A stretch of 64,000 bases of DNA from assembly GCA_032164245.1 (NCBI GenBank), contig JAVMKO010000003.1, positions 7,946,651 to 8,010,650 on the forward strand, in the 5' to 3' direction. This stretch comes from Sternotherus odoratus. Taxonomy: Eukaryota > Chordata > Testudines > Kinosternidae. Each line of letters starts with the position of its first letter. The first letter of the stretch is position 1. The translations under genes were made by a program, and so were the position numbers. Shown here piece by piece: positions 10,800 to 22,423 of the stretch. Under the pieces are notes generated by a model. That model saw only the letters and a program-made list of their open reading frames with translations. It searched no databases and was not told where the DNA came from.

Positions 10800-11265
10800 G
10801 GGAGACTGACCCCTTGATTCTGCTCACACCCACCCCGGGACACTGCTGATGCTACCGGGTTGTTTGTCTTTACCCGTTTTAAAGCTGATTCCTTCGGTGC
10901 TGTGAAGGCATTGGAGACATTCAAAACTAGGGCCTTTGACCCCTTTGCGTTGCTTATCAACATCCTTAGAAGTTGCAGCTGCTTCAGAGGTAGATTTCTT
11001 GGCTCTGGATATACAGGGCTGTTCAAAAATTGGCAAGGGAGGAGGTGTCTGATCTTCTTGTTCCCAGCGCTGGAAACTGTAGCTCCTTCAGAGGAAGATT
11101 TCTTGGCCCTTTTTAAAGGGCGGTTCACTCTGTTTAATGAAGATTTTGGATGTTCAGGGCTGTTCAAAATCATGGGTATGATCCCCTTGTTCCCACCATT
11201 GGAAAGTGTAGCTGATTCAGAGGGAAATTTCTTAATGTCTCCTTCAATATTTCTTCTTGTAGGAT
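10800..11265 (-). other. Tandemly repeated Ser/Lys-rich coding-like region
   Basis: Three units of about 105-130 bp repeat on the minus strand. They begin at about 11235, 11105 and 11003, each encoding a KK-S/T-SE-A-T motif (KKFPSESATLS, KKSSSEGATVS, KKSTSEAAATS), then a GNK segment. Units 1 and 2 share one frame; unit 3 is shifted by one base step. The right duplicate keeps only the part after unit 3 (63480-63690). The region lies downstream of the exons at 12178-12474 and may be a repetitive exon of that gene, but I cannot fix its splice sites. Confidence 0.35.
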
Positions 11266-11276
11266 AACACTTAATA

Positions 11277-11457
11277 ACTCATAGACTTTAAGGTCAGAAA
11301 GGACCATTATGATCATCTAGTCGGACCACCTGCACAACGCAGGACACTATCTCACCCACAGACTTCTGCCCCAGAGCCCAAAATGGCCCCTCAGGGATTA
11401 AACTCAAACCCTGGGTTTAGTAGGCCAATGGTCAAACCACTGAACTATCCCTCTGCC
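11277..11457 (-). mobile_element. tRNA-derived turtle SINE (diverged)
   Basis: Minus strand carries the same head as 8958-9150 (GGGATAGTTCAGTGG, then a box-B-like GGGTTTGAGTTTAATCC) and an older tail (atagactttaaggtcagaaagg). It interrupts the interval between the candidate exon at 12178 and the tandem repeat region. Confidence 0.75.
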
Positions 11458-11627
11458 GATACACAGAAACAACATGTTTTTAACACATAATCCTGTATGT
11501 TCTTTTTATTAACAGTAACAAATATATCCCCCATACATCTATTGCAAAATATTTTACGCATGACCCATCCTGTGACACTTAAACACTTTTTATATTCATG
11601 GTGCTGAAAAACTTTGTTTAAATAAAG

Positions 11628-12053
11628 TGACACAGAGTCTTGTGGCGCCTTATGAACTAACAGATGTTAGGGATCATAAACTTTTGTGGGTTAAGACCCA
11701 AGTGCTATTCCCACTTTCACCACATGAGTACAGTACAACTCAAAAGATCTCAGCAACTGTCAGCAAAACATTTTTCATAGTAAAACCTTTGGGGCAAAGA
11801 CAACTTCCGGATACAGACTATCATGGCTGCTATTCTTGTTCTCTTTTACTGGTTCAGGAATAGCAGCCGTGTTAGTCTGTATCCGTAAAGAAAGCGAGGA
11901 ATACTTGTAGCACCTTAGAGACTAACTAGTTTATTGCAGCATAAGCTTTCGTGAGTTATAGGCATCCGATGAAGTGAGCTATAACTCACGAAAGCTTATG
12001 CTGCAATAAACTAGTTAGTCTCTAAGGTGCTACAAGTATTCCTCGCTTTCTTT
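11628..12053. mobile_element. Foldback elements: one decayed, one perfect palindrome
   Basis: 11628-11842 is a decayed copy. 11857-12053 is a near-perfect palindrome whose arms (about 11893-11958 and 11977-12042) read gcgaggaatacttgtagcacc through cataagctttcgtgag and back. The left terminus gtgttagtctgtatccg is shared with other copies. It could form a long hairpin as single-stranded DNA or RNA. Confidence 0.8.
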
Positions 12054-12177
12054 TTTACTAACAGCTACAAACATAATCCCCCATTAACATGTCAATGCAT
12101 AACTCCTAGGGAAAAATGTACACTAATTTAAAGAGCAGTTATTTCAAGCACATATTTAAAAAAAGAATAACTCATAC

Positions 12178-12231
12178 CATCTTCTGTAATGTCAGGAAAA
12201 ACTATCTGTTGATTTTGACTTCCATCTTGGT
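12178..12231 (-). CDS. Unknown gene, candidate exon 3
   Basis: Flanked on the minus strand by a strong acceptor (ten T, then AACTAG) and a GTATGAG donor. It is 54 nt, enters in phase 1 and leaves in phase 1. Joined to exon 2 it reads D-QDGSQNQQIVFPDITED. Acidic and polar, with no recognisable domain. The match of phases at both boundaries is the main support. Confidence 0.5.
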
Positions 12232-12307
12232 CTAGTTAAAAAAAAAAGCCTTAAAATCATTTATTTTAAAAATAAACCACAATTGTGTAACATATTAAAC
12301 ATCTTAC

Positions 12308-12365
12308 CAAAATTTCTTAAAGCTTCTAGTGTGGATTCTGGAATTTCAAGGAGAAATGCATTGTC
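12308..12365 (-). CDS. Unknown gene, candidate exon 2
   Basis: Minus-strand acceptor TTTTTATTTTAACGAG and donor GTAAGAT enclose 58 nt. Entering in phase 0 it reads DNAFLLEIPESTLEALRNF and leaves in phase 1. It continues in frame from the ATG exon and into exon 3. The ESTLEALRNF part could be a short amphipathic helix. No family recognised. Confidence 0.5.
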
Positions 12366-12456
12366 CTCGTTAAAATAAAAAGCTAATTTTGTTTAGCTAA
12401 ACAACCCAAAATGCATAAAATCATGGTCATACACTTACAATAGTAATTTTTCTTAC

Positions 12457-12474
12457 CATGTCGTTGAGCCTCAT
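12457..12474 (-). CDS. Unknown gene, candidate first coding exon
   Basis: ATG at 12472-12474 (context ACAATCATGA) encodes MRLNDM before a GTAAGA donor in phase 0. A TATA box lies about 60 bases upstream, so the 5' UTR would be about 30 bases. The coding part is very short, so the case rests on the promoter, the donor and the two phase-matched exons that follow. This gene would lie between defensin genes A and B on the same strand. Confidence 0.45.
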
Positions 12475-12522
12475 GATTGTAGAATTCTGTGTCAGCAATA
12501 TTTCTTAGAATGCAATAGACAG

Positions 12523-12543
12523 TTTCTCTCTCTATTTATAGGC
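12523..12543 (-). promoter_or_regulatory. TATA box of the unknown gene
   Basis: Minus strand reads GAGCCTATAAATAGAGAGAG (core at 12531-12540), a canonical TATAAATA. Transcription would start near 12500-12510. It resembles the defensin promoter string CCCATAAATAGAGACT at 49405-49420. Confidence 0.5.
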
Positions 12544-12559
12544 TCAAACCTGTAATTTT

Positions 12560-13030
12560 TTTAAGGGATTGGAGCTCTCTAAAAATTAAATTTAAAAGGG
12601 GATTTAGAAAGAAAACTAGGGTGTGTGAGGGTCATTTTTTTCTAGAAAGAAGAAGTGGGCATGTTGCTACATATTTCTTCAGACTTGAATTGTAAAAAAA
12701 GTTCTTATTTTATTTATATTAAGGTCATTTAAACAGTTAATAAAACAAATTGGAAATGGTAAGGTGGCCATTAACATTTCTGTAATCAGGAAACTTTAAA
12801 AGCTTCACCCCCGTTCTAATTAATGTCATGGCCATTGCCTTTTTTTTAATGGTAACGAAACCGATTTTAAAAACAAGCTGTCTGGTTCAAAAATAACCTG
12901 TGTTAAACTTATTACAAAAAACCATAACATGTTTTTTCTTCTTCTTTTATGATGTTAAAAGGATACCTTTTTAGACTGCTGTGGCTTTTAAAGCCTGCAC
13001 ATTTGGTTCCTTTAATCAAAGTAATATATA
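12560..13030. other. AT-rich, no gene recognised
   Basis: No open frame with supporting context. It includes T- and A-runs. Confidence 0.5.
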
Positions 13031-13977
13031 AAGCAACAAAATGGCAACAAAATGGCAAATGAAATTTAATGTGGATAAATGTAAAGTAATGCACATTGGA
13101 AAAAATAACCCCAACTATACATACAATATGATGGGGGCTAATTTAGCTACAACCAATCAGGAAAAAGACCTGGGAGTCATTGTGGATAGTTCTCTGAAGG
13201 CATCCACGCAGTGTGCAGCGGCAGTCAAAAAAGCAAACAGGATGTTAGGAATCATTAAAAAGGGGATAGAGAATAAGTCGGAGAATATCTTATTGCCCTT
13301 ATACAAATCCATGGTGCGCCCACATCTTGAATACTGCGTACAAATGTGGTCTCCTCATCTCAAAAAGGATATACTGGCACTAGAAAAGGTTCAGAGAAGG
13401 GCAACTAAAATGATTAGGGGTTTGGAACGGGTCCCATATGAAGAGAGATTAAGGAGGCTAGGACTTTTTAGCTTGGAAAAGAGGAGACTAAGGGGGGATA
13501 TGATAGAGGTATATAAAATTATGAGTGGAGTGGAGGAAGTGAATAAGGAAAAGTTATTTACTTGTTCCCAAAATAGAAGAACTAGGGGCCATTCAATGAA
13601 ATTGGCGTGCAGCAGGTTTAAAACAAATAAAAGGAAGTTCTTCTTCACACAGCGCACAGTCAACCTGTGGAACTCCTTACCTGAGGAGGCTGTGAAGGCT
13701 AGGACTATAACAGGGTTTAAAAGAGAGCTGGATAAATTCATGGAGGCTAAGTCCATAAATGGCTATTAGCCGGGATGGGTAATGAATGGTGTCCCTGGCC
13801 TCTGTCTGTCAGAGGGGGGTGATGGATGGCAGGAGGGAGATCGCTCGATCATACCTGTTAGGTTCACTCACTCCGGGGCACCTGGCATTGGCCACTGTCG
13901 GTAGACAGGATGCTGGGCTAGATGGACCTTTGGTCTGACCCAGTATGGCCGTTCTTATGTTCTTATGTTCTTATGTT
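13031..13977 (+). mobile_element. Young CR1 LINE, 5'-truncated
   Basis: Plus-strand frame of about 242 codons (13041-13769) matches the C-terminal quarter of the CR1 ORF2 at 16557-19163 almost without change (ends MEAKSINGY). The 3' end closes with the reiterated gttcttatgttcttatg that is this CR1 family's 3' terminus. It starts in the middle of the reverse transcriptase, as usual for truncated LINE copies. Confidence 0.95.
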
Positions 13978-13979
13978 AA

Positions 13980-15090
13980 CTATACAAGCCTTTTGTGTTT
14001 TACTGTGTTTTTTTAAATCTTCATATTATGTTCTAACAATTTTTTAAAAACTTACAGTTGACATGGATTGTCACTGTACCCTGGTTTTTAAAGCTATTTT
14101 TTTACAATTTACAAGCAACACAGGTTTGGTTTGGTTATCTTTTTATTTTAAAATTGTAATAAGTTAGAAAATATGTTATTCAGGCATTACTTTAAAAAAC
14201 ATACTGTTAACGACGTTTTAAAATTGTTCATATTATGTTCTGGCCAGCTTTTGCCACAGGGTGGAGTGACAGAGAGCTGGGGAAAAGGTTACAGAGTCAG
14301 CCCACTGTCAGGCTTGCTTCTCCTTAGGGCAAATAACCTGGCCCTAATTGGGGAAGGGAAGATAGCTGTTACCTAATTAGCCTGAGGCTGCATAAATGCT
14401 TCACAGGCAGGAAGCCAGGGGAGAGCAGGAAGAAAGGGAAAAGGCAGAGAATATAAGCAAGGCGGTAGTTCTCCACTCGCTTCTGCCTGCAGACGGTAAA
14501 GGTTCTTTATACCTGGATTGTGGGTGGGTGGAGTTTTGTGGTTGGGCAAATACTGGAGGGCAGGGAAAGGAGTGGAAGCTGGTCACCATTCCAGTGATGG
14601 TGGGGAGGAAACCCCAGCAAGGCCTGGTGGACTCTCCCTTGGCTTCTGCTTGCTCTCTGGTACAAAGGAAGCTAGTGAGGCCGTGCTGGTGAGTTCCTGG
14701 TACAAAGAGGGACATAGAATATCTCCATGGGGATAGAAGGCAATATCCTATGGTCCAGGTGCTCCTTGAGGTTCGGGTCAGGTTTAATTAGCAAGCATCA
14801 GGGTAGTAAAGGGCCGGCTTTATCCCCTGGTAGTGGGTACGGACTTGGGCCCTTCCCAGGAGAGAAGGTGGATGGAGGAAAAAAAGCCAAAGATAGAGGA
14901 AAGGGGAGACTCCCTGAAGAAGGGGCTACAAACCCCCAAGCTGAAGACCCCTAGACAACAGAGCCTGAGAATCAAGAGGAAAGTTATGGGCCACCCATCC
15001 ACCCCAGGGTTCTTGACTGGAGAGTGAGACCTGGTAGAGGCCTTTATTAGCAGATCCCCAAAGGAAGAGACCCTATGGTATGAGTGTAGG
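13980..15090. other. No gene recognised; possibly LTR-type repeat
   Basis: 13980-14230 is AT-rich. 14230-15050 is purine-rich on the plus strand (for example agagagctggggaaaaggttac). It resembles retroviral long terminal repeat or leader sequence in composition, but I find no clear ends. The frames seen are not supported. Confidence 0.3.
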
Positions 15091-15099
15091 GGACAGGAA

Positions 15100-16020
15100 G
15101 TTCTTCTGGATGGGTCAGTCCACCCCCAAAATTTCTCTCATTACTCAAACCTCCTCTTACGGTGGTCCTACGGTGCTATGAAAATGTTTGGATCTAATTA
15201 AATTAAGCCAATTGTATTACCTAGAAATAAAGTTTTTAATTTTAAACCTTAATTTAGAATTTATTAGAATCAATAACAAAGGTTGTGATCTGCCCTAAGG
15301 GAATTTTCAAAATATTACCAGGGTGCATTTCCACTGATATCCAGATGGCTTCCTGGAGCAAGTTAGCCTTGTGCTCCTTGAGAAGACACAGATACCGTCC
15401 TCCACTGAAGAACAGACAGACAAGCAGTAATTCTTTGAAAACAGAAATTATATTTATTTCGAAATGAGTGAGAGGAGTTTTTAGATGGAGTCACATGCCA
15501 CCTTTTGCTTCACGTTACATGTCAGTCTCTGCCTAACCCTAATTTGTCAGTCTCCTCTTGGGACAGGCCTATGGGTCACCCAACAGGACAGAGAGAGGCC
15601 CAGAATCCAGGTTTCCTAGGTCCCTGTCCTGTGCTCTAGCCACTAGGATACACAGTCCTCCCTGTTCATACATTAACCCCTTTTCTCACACAATGCCTTT
15701 TTCCATTAAAGACAAGTCCCTCCAGGGCTGGTCCCTGAAATGATCACTGTAAGGGTGATGAAGGGGTTGGTAGTGGCTGTGTGCAGGCATGGAGGTAATG
15801 CAGGTTCCAGGTGGGGGTGTACTTCAGGGGCATTACATACTAAGCAGCCAAGCTGGGACTGAACCCAACTCCTCTGTTGATGACATGAACCAAACAGCTT
15901 TGTCAAAGGACCAAGAGAAAGGTAACAATGTATCCATGAGAGTTGCCTGAAACATATAAACATGTATGTCCCCTTGTCTAGGAACATCCCGGTGTAGATT
16001 TAACATATGACAGTGACCAT
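15100..16020. repeat. Cluster duplication, 3' flank of gene B
   Basis: Aligns with 41530-42210 and 43390-43600 beside gene C. Shared parts include ctggatgggtcagtccaccc, ctgccctaagggaattt and catgtatgtcccc/catgcatgtcccc. A tRNA-like SINE remnant (minus strand, box-A-like TAGTGGCTAGAGCAC) sits at about 15600-15660 and also at 42040-42090, so it predates the duplication. Confidence 0.75.
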
Positions 16021-16134
16021 TTGTTTTATTTATCTTTAGTTAAAATAAAAGAAGGAAGATATTTTTATGGAAAGAAATAGCAAAACAGCCCCCGTGTGCC
16101 AATCAAAACACTCACACGCATGTTTGCAATATAC

Positions 16135-16337
16135 CACACCATCCAGTTACTTTTATTAAAAGGAGATGAACAAGCTATCGGGTCACAGAAGGGCTCCCTT
16201 GTGGGTTTTTTCCAGCTTTCGAGATTCTTTGCAGCCCAGATGAAAAGCAGCTAAGGATTTTAGAAGCAAGGCGCCGTCTGCCAGATTCCCAGAGATCCTG
16301 AATTGACATTCTCTGCTGCCATCACTCACTCACTGTG
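16135..16337 (-). CDS. Beta-defensin B, last exon (HSE, stop) and 3' UTR
   Basis: The minus-strand acceptor TTCCTTTTTTGCAG (16338 upward) is followed in phase 0 by CAC AGT GAG TGA, adding His-Ser-Glu and a stop at 16326-16328. The rest is 3' UTR with a polyadenylation signal AATAAA at 16152-16157; the 3' end at about 16135 is estimated. The same structure, with diverged C-terminal tripeptides, occurs at 43939 and 54776. The phase matches the phase-0 donor of the mature exon at 22293. A CR1 ends about 24 bp upstream of the acceptor. Confidence 0.85.
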
Positions 16338-16360
16338 CTGCAAAAAAGGAAGAAACTTTC

Positions 16361-19256
16361 ATAAGAACATAAGAACGGCCATACTGGGTCAGACCAAAGG
16401 TCCATCTAGCCCAGCATCCTGTCTACCGACAGTGGCCAATGCCAGGTGCCCCGGAGTGAGTGAACCTAACAGGTATGATCGAGCGATCTCTCTCCTGCCA
16501 TCCATCACCCCCTCTGACAGACAGAGGCTAGGGACACCATTCATTATCCATCCCGGCTAATAGCCATTTATGGACTTAGCCTCCATGAATTTATCCAGCT
16601 CTCTTTTAAACCCTGTTATAGTCCTAGCCTTCACAGCCTCCTCAGGTAAGGAGTTCCACAGGTTGACTGTGCGCTGTGTGAAGAAGAACTTCCTTTTATT
16701 TGTTTTAAACCTGCTGCACGCCAATTTCATTGAATGGCCCCTAGTTCTTCTATTTTGGGAACAAGTAAATAACTTTTCCTTATTCACTTCCTCCACTCCA
16801 CTCATAATTTTATATACCTCTATCATATCCCCCCTTAGTCTCCTCTTTTCCAAGCTAAAAAGTCCTAGCCTCTTTAATCTCTCTTCATATGGGACTCGTT
16901 CCAAACCCCTAATCATTTTAGTTGCCCTTCTCTGAACCTTTTCTAGTGCCAGTATATCCTTTTTGAGATTAGGAGACCACATTTGTATGCAGTATTCAAG
17001 ATGTGGGCGCACCATGGATTTGTATAAGGGCAATAAGATATTCTCCGACTTATTCTCTATCCCCTTTTTAATGATTCCTAACATCCTGTTTGCTTTTTTG
17101 ACTGCCGCTGCAAACTGCGTGGATGCCTTCAGAGAACTATCCACGATGACTCCCAGGTCTTTTTCCTGATTGGTTGTAGCTAAATTAGCCCCCATCATAT
17201 TGTATGTATAGTTGGGGTTATTTTTTCCAATGTGCATTACTTTACATTTATCCACATTAAATTTCATTTGCCATTTTGTTGCCCAATCACTTAGTTTAGA
17301 GAGATCTTTTTGAAGTTCTTCACAGTCTGCTTTGGTCCTTACTACTTTGAGCAGTTTAGTATCATCTGCAAACTTTGCCACATCACTGTTTACCCCTTCC
17401 TCCAAATCATTTATAAATAAGTTGAATAGGATCGGCCCCAGGACTGACCCTTGGGGAACACCACTAGTTACCCCTCTCCATTCTGAAAAAGTTCCATTTA
17501 TCCCTACCCTTTGTTCCCTGTCTTTTAACCAGTTTTCAATCCATGAGAGGATCTTCCCTCTTATCCCATGGCAGCTTAATTTACATAAGAGCCTTTGGTG
17601 AGGGACCTTGTCAAAGGCTTTCTGGAAATCTAAGTACACTATGTCCACCGGATCCCCCTTGTCCACATGTTTGCTGACCCCTTCAAAGAACTCTAATAGA
17701 TTAGTAAGACACGATTTCCCTTTGCAGAAACCATGTTGACTTTTGCCCAACAATTTATGCTCTTCTATGTGTCTGACAATTTTATTCTTTACTATTGTTT
17801 CAACTAATTTTCCCGGTACGGACGTTAGACTGACTGGTCTGTAATTGCCAGGATCACCTCTAGAGCCCTTTTTAAATATTGGCGTTACATTAGCTATCTT
17901 CCAGTCACTGGGCACAGTAGCCGATTTAAAGGATAGGTTACAAACCCTCATTAATAGTGCCGCAATTTCACATTTGAGTTCTTTCAGAACTCTTGGGTGA
18001 ATGCCATCTGGTCCCGGTGACTTGTTACAGTTAAGTTTATCAATGAGTTCCAGAACCTCCTCTACTGATACTTCAATTGGTGACAATACCTCAGATTCGT
18101 CACCTACAAAAGACAGCTCAGGTTTAGGAATCTCCCTAACGTCCTCAGCCGTGAAGACTGAAGCAAAGAATTCATTTAGTTTCTCTGCAATGACTCTGTC
18201 ATCTTTAAGTGCTCCTTTTGTATCTCTGTCATCCAGGGGCCCCACTGGTTGTTTAGCAGGCTTCCTGCTTCTGACATATTTAAAAAACATTTTGTTATTA
18301 CCTTTTGAGTTTTTGGCTAGCTGCTCTTCAAACTCCATTTTAGCTTTTCTTATTACATTCTTACACTTTATTTGGCAGTGCTTATGCTCCTTTCTATTTA
18401 CCTCACTAGGATTAGACTTCCACTTTTTAAAAGATGCCTTTTTCTCTCTCACTGCTTCTTTTACTTGGCTGTTAAGCCACGGTGACTCTTTTTTAGTTTT
18501 CTGGCGTTGTTTTTTAATTTGGGGTATACATTTGAGTTGGGCCTTTATTATGGTATCTTTGAAGAGAGTCCATGCAGCTTGCAGGGATTTCACTTTAGTC
18601 ACTTTACCTTTTAATTTCCGTTTAACTAACCCCCTCATTCTTTCATAGTTCCCCTTTTTGAAATTAAATGCCCCAGTGTTGGGCTTCTGAGGTGTTATTC
18701 CCACCATAGGAATGTTAAATGTTATTATATTATGGTCACTATTTCCCAGCGGTCCTTTTATAGTTACCTCTTGAACCAGATCCTGCGCTCCACTCAGGAC
18801 TAAATCCAGAGTTGCCTCTCCCCTTGTGGGTTCCTGTACCAGCTGCTCCAAGAAGCAGTCATTTAAAGTATCAAGAAATTTCATCTCTGCATTTCGTCCT
18901 GAGGTGACATGTACCCAGTCAATGTTGGGATAATTGAAGTCTCCCACTATTATTGGGTTCTTTATTTTGACAGACTCTCTAATCTCCCTTAGCATTTCGT
19001 CATCCCTATCACTGTCCTGATCAGGTGGTCGATAATAGAGCCCTATTGTTATGTTCTTATTAGAGCATGAAATTACTATCCATAGTGATTCTATGGAACA
19101 TGTGGATTCATTTAAGATTTTTACTTCATTTGATTCTACACTATCTTTTACATAAAGTGCCACTCCCCCGCCCCCACGACCTATTCTGTCCTTCCGATAT
19201 ATTTTATACCCTGGAATGATTGTGTCCCATTGATTGTCCTCGGTCCACCATGTTTC
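16361..19256 (-). mobile_element. CR1 LINE with long intact ORF2 (868 codons)
   Basis: A minus-strand frame from 19163 to 16557 encodes most of the CR1 ORF2 protein. It holds the C-terminal half of the AP-endonuclease-like domain (GDFN at residues 74-77, SDH at 142-144) and a complete reverse transcriptase (LDFQKAFD about 511, GVPQGSVLGP about 568, FADD at 598-601). The endonuclease reading continues upstream of the nominal Met to about 19256, where the element is 5'-truncated; ORF1 is absent. Its 3' end carries the cataagaacataagaacgg terminus. No stop interrupts the frame, so it is young. It lies in intron 2 of gene B in the same orientation. Truncation of the endonuclease means it should not retrotranspose on its own. 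Confidence 0.95.
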
Positions 19257-21620
19257 TGTTTCACATATTTACATAAATATTCTATATTTATAGCCATTAA
19301 AAAAAGGACAATATAACGATACATTTCAAATGCAAGGCAGAGCAGGAATTTTCCCATCATTGAATAGTGTGTGAAGATGTAATACCAACAGACCTCAGTC
19401 ACTGTCAGGTGAGATTGAACCTGGGGGTCTCTGGAGCATAGTTCAAGAGCCTCAACATGAGCTAAAAGCCAACAGCCTGTTATTTAAGGCTGCAGGGCAC
19501 ACTCACTCTATCTAGAATCAGAGAGGTAGCCGTGTTAGTCTGGAATAGCAGAGGTAACAAAGAGTCCTGTGGCACCTTAAAGACTAACTAAAGTATTGAA
19601 GCATAAGCTTTCGTGAGCTACAGCTCACTTCGTCGGATGCAAGCAGTGGAAGTGTCCAGGGGCAGGTATAGATAAAATATAGAGAGAGATTTATCTATAC
19701 CCACCCCTGGACACTTCCACTGCTTGCATCCGATGAAGTGAGCTGTAGCTCACGAAACCTTATGCTTCAATACTTTAGTTAGTCTTTAAGGTGCCACAGG
19801 ACTCTTTGTTACCTCACTCTATTATATCTAAGCATGTGTTCTGGTTGCCGACCTTGCTCCTGAAGTAAATATGCTGGACTTCTGAACATGGATCTCCCCT
19901 CCTTTGCACCCAACTCTCCAGTAAAGGAGACAGATTCTCATTTTCTTACAAAAGTTCTTCCTATTCACATTCTACAGGGTTAAACTGACAACCACAAAAA
20001 ATTAAGTCGCTGGATGATTTAAATAAGAACCGCGGCAAATGAAATATAAAATCTGGTAGATGTATCATGTACAATATTGTAGAAATGTTATTTTTTTTTA
20101 CGTTTAAATTTGAAATTCAGTTGAGGGAGCTAATCAGAATTGTGAATTTTAAAAATATTGACTATGATATATAGAAAAATTAAATTAAAAATATATGATG
20201 ATGAACATTGTGACTCAGGTCCATCAGATAAACAATGAGACCAAATTATAGGAAACATGATGTTTAAACCAGTAAAAAGAAATACTGAGCAACCCTAGCA
20301 CTGAAGTCACCAAGGTTTGTAATTGCTCTGAAATTCAAAAAGGAGACATGCAAAAGCTCCGAGTATGTACTGAGCTACCTTAAAGACTGAAAGTGGCATC
20401 AACCCTTGAAGTGCACTAGTCCTTATTGAATTGTATGGCAGAGTGAGCACATCTGATAATACAAATGTGTGACCCACTGGTCAGTGTGTGTTATGAATTC
20501 CCCTAGGTGGAGGCTGTGAGTCTATTACAGGTTCCATCTAGAGGCTGGCTATTTTCTTCAAGCTGAAGACACTTGATCATTTAGCTCTGGAGGGCTCTAG
20601 TTCAAACCACAGAGTCCTGGTCCCACAAAATCATCTTTCTCCCACAAAAACACACAGGGGCAATTTTATGCTCAACACAGCTCCTCATGTTTGCAGCATC
20701 TGGGTCCACATGCTCTTTTACACAGCTTCATGAATACCACACAGCAGCACCTGCTTTAACTGAAATCCTCCCGTGTTCATCACTTTCTTCGTTTCCAGTT
20801 TTCACACTGTGTCATTCTGGATGGACTCTGCAGCAAGGTCCAGGCCACAAATTGATTTTAATTGTTCTTCCATTTTTTAGTGGAATGATTTGAAAATACC
20901 ATTTTTTCTATGGGTAAATCCTGGTTATAGCCACACTGTGTGAGTGCAGCTCACCTTCTCATCATCAGACTTGGCCAGTGGCTCCTGTTGGGTCGGTGGT
21001 TTAGTCTCCCCGTCCCGCTGACCCAAAACCTCCCCCACCTGGGGCAAAATAACATTACAAAGAAAAACACAAAACTCTCTGGGCTAGAGATGCTTCCTCA
21101 GGGGCTGAGTGCTCATTTCTTCCCCTCAGATGCTTTCATGTAGGGATTCCAAATTCTCTGCTCAGCTCTTCTCTGAGCTCCTCTCAGTTTGTTTCTATAG
21201 GCTTCTTTTTAAGCGATTTTTTGGGTCAAATTACCCTCCATGCTCTTTTGTTTTTGTTTTTGTTTTGCCAGTGGGACTCACTACAGGCCCTACCAACTCC
21301 CCTCAGTTGGAGGACAGGAGGCCTTTCAAATCCAGAAAGGACATCCAGAAAGGAGAGCTTTCCAGAAAAGGACAAGTTTGTGAAAGAAGGGGTTGTAATG
21401 GAATCAGACGGGCAGCTGTCATTATGGCGAGTGATACAAGAAAATTCCATGTTTGAATGTGTCCTCGGGTAGTTATTGAAAATAGGATCCTTCTGTCAGT
21501 GACTGGAATAGTGACATAACATTTTTGAAAGTCTTAAAAGTATAAGTGTCAATCAGAAGCCTGTTTCTAGTTACTCTAATTTTTCTGTGACCGATTTGAT
21601 CATTTTATACCGGGATACAA
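19257..21620 (-). other. Intron 2 of defensin gene B, shared block
   Basis: Aligns with 43965-45760 of gene C and, up to about 20100, with 54810-55400 of D. A tRNA-like remnant with a box-B-like stretch is at 19405-19480 (better preserved at 44085-44160). The segment at about 21150-21470 is absent from gene C. There is no coding content beyond chance frames. Confidence 0.65.
19514..19816. mobile_element. Complete palindromic foldback element
   Basis: Arms 19514-19650 and about 19705-19816 are inverted copies (agtcctgtggcaccttaaag ... ctttaaggtgccacaggact), meeting at a centre near 19680 (gataaaatatagagagagatttatc). The left end carries the gtagccgtgttagtctgg terminus. It is absent at the matching place in gene C, so it inserted after duplication. 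Confidence 0.85.
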
Positions 21621-22292
21621 CACCCCCACCCCCCTTAAACATAGCTCCAAACTTGTACATGTTTCTTTTTGGTAAACTAAGCATTCATGATGTAAAGAGC
21701 AGCCATTTTGATCTCATAGGTGCTGCACAATGATACAAAGAAGACATACACCCCATACTCTCACCTGGGAAATTTACTTTACTCCTTCCCTGTTATCCAT
21801 ATTCTTAAATGAAACAACAATGTAGACGTATGCCACAGACTGGCCACAGAAACTGTCTGTATGATCCCATGTTGGCAAGCCAGAGGGGCTTCAAAATAAG
21901 TGGAGGAGAGTAACGTCACTACATGACCAATACATGGCTCACGTAATTACCCCTCTGCTGACCTTCTTGGGAGTACTGTCCTGGGGTGGTGCTGGATGTT
22001 ACTGGGTCTCAGAGGGGCAAGTTCTGTAACACTGAGCACTATGGAGACTCTGGGCTGCTCTGGGTTGTGGACAGACTATGGGCAGCCCGAGTAAAGCAGC
22101 TATAAGATCACTTGAACTCTAGCATGTAAACCCCGGATAGTCCAGAATCCGGGCAGAACAAAAGATTCCTTTATCTCAGGGTTGTGCCGTGTGCTCTGAG
22201 CCTGCAAGTTCATTAAACAGCAACTATAGGACGTAGAGACACAAATATTCTACTCACACAGTAATGTCTCCCTTGTGCCATCCTGAACTTAC

Positions 22293-22423
22293 CCATTTCC
22301 ATTTACAGCAACTCTGTACAATACCGCAGCTTCCAATCGGTTTGAAATAGGGTCCACATGAACTGAGGCAGAAGCCCCCAGCACGTTTACAAGCATCAGG
22401 GTCATTGATAGACTGGGTGAATC
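22293..22423 (-). CDS. Beta-defensin B, mature-peptide exon
   Basis: Acceptor TGTGCAG and donor GTAAGT on the minus strand enclose 131 nt. The reading enters in phase 1 from the signal exon and leaves in phase 0. The peptide begins GFTQSINDPDA and has six cysteines spaced 6-3-9-5-0, ending KWKW before the last exon adds HSE. Two Trp near the C-terminus are notable. I count a net charge near +2 for the whole mature form, low for the family. Together with the exons at 27277 and 16337 it makes a complete, undamaged defensin gene. Confidence 0.93.

Noticed and set aside
16570..18648. Plus-strand frames of 60-215 codons across the CR1
   Set aside because: Antisense shadows of the CR1 reverse transcriptase.
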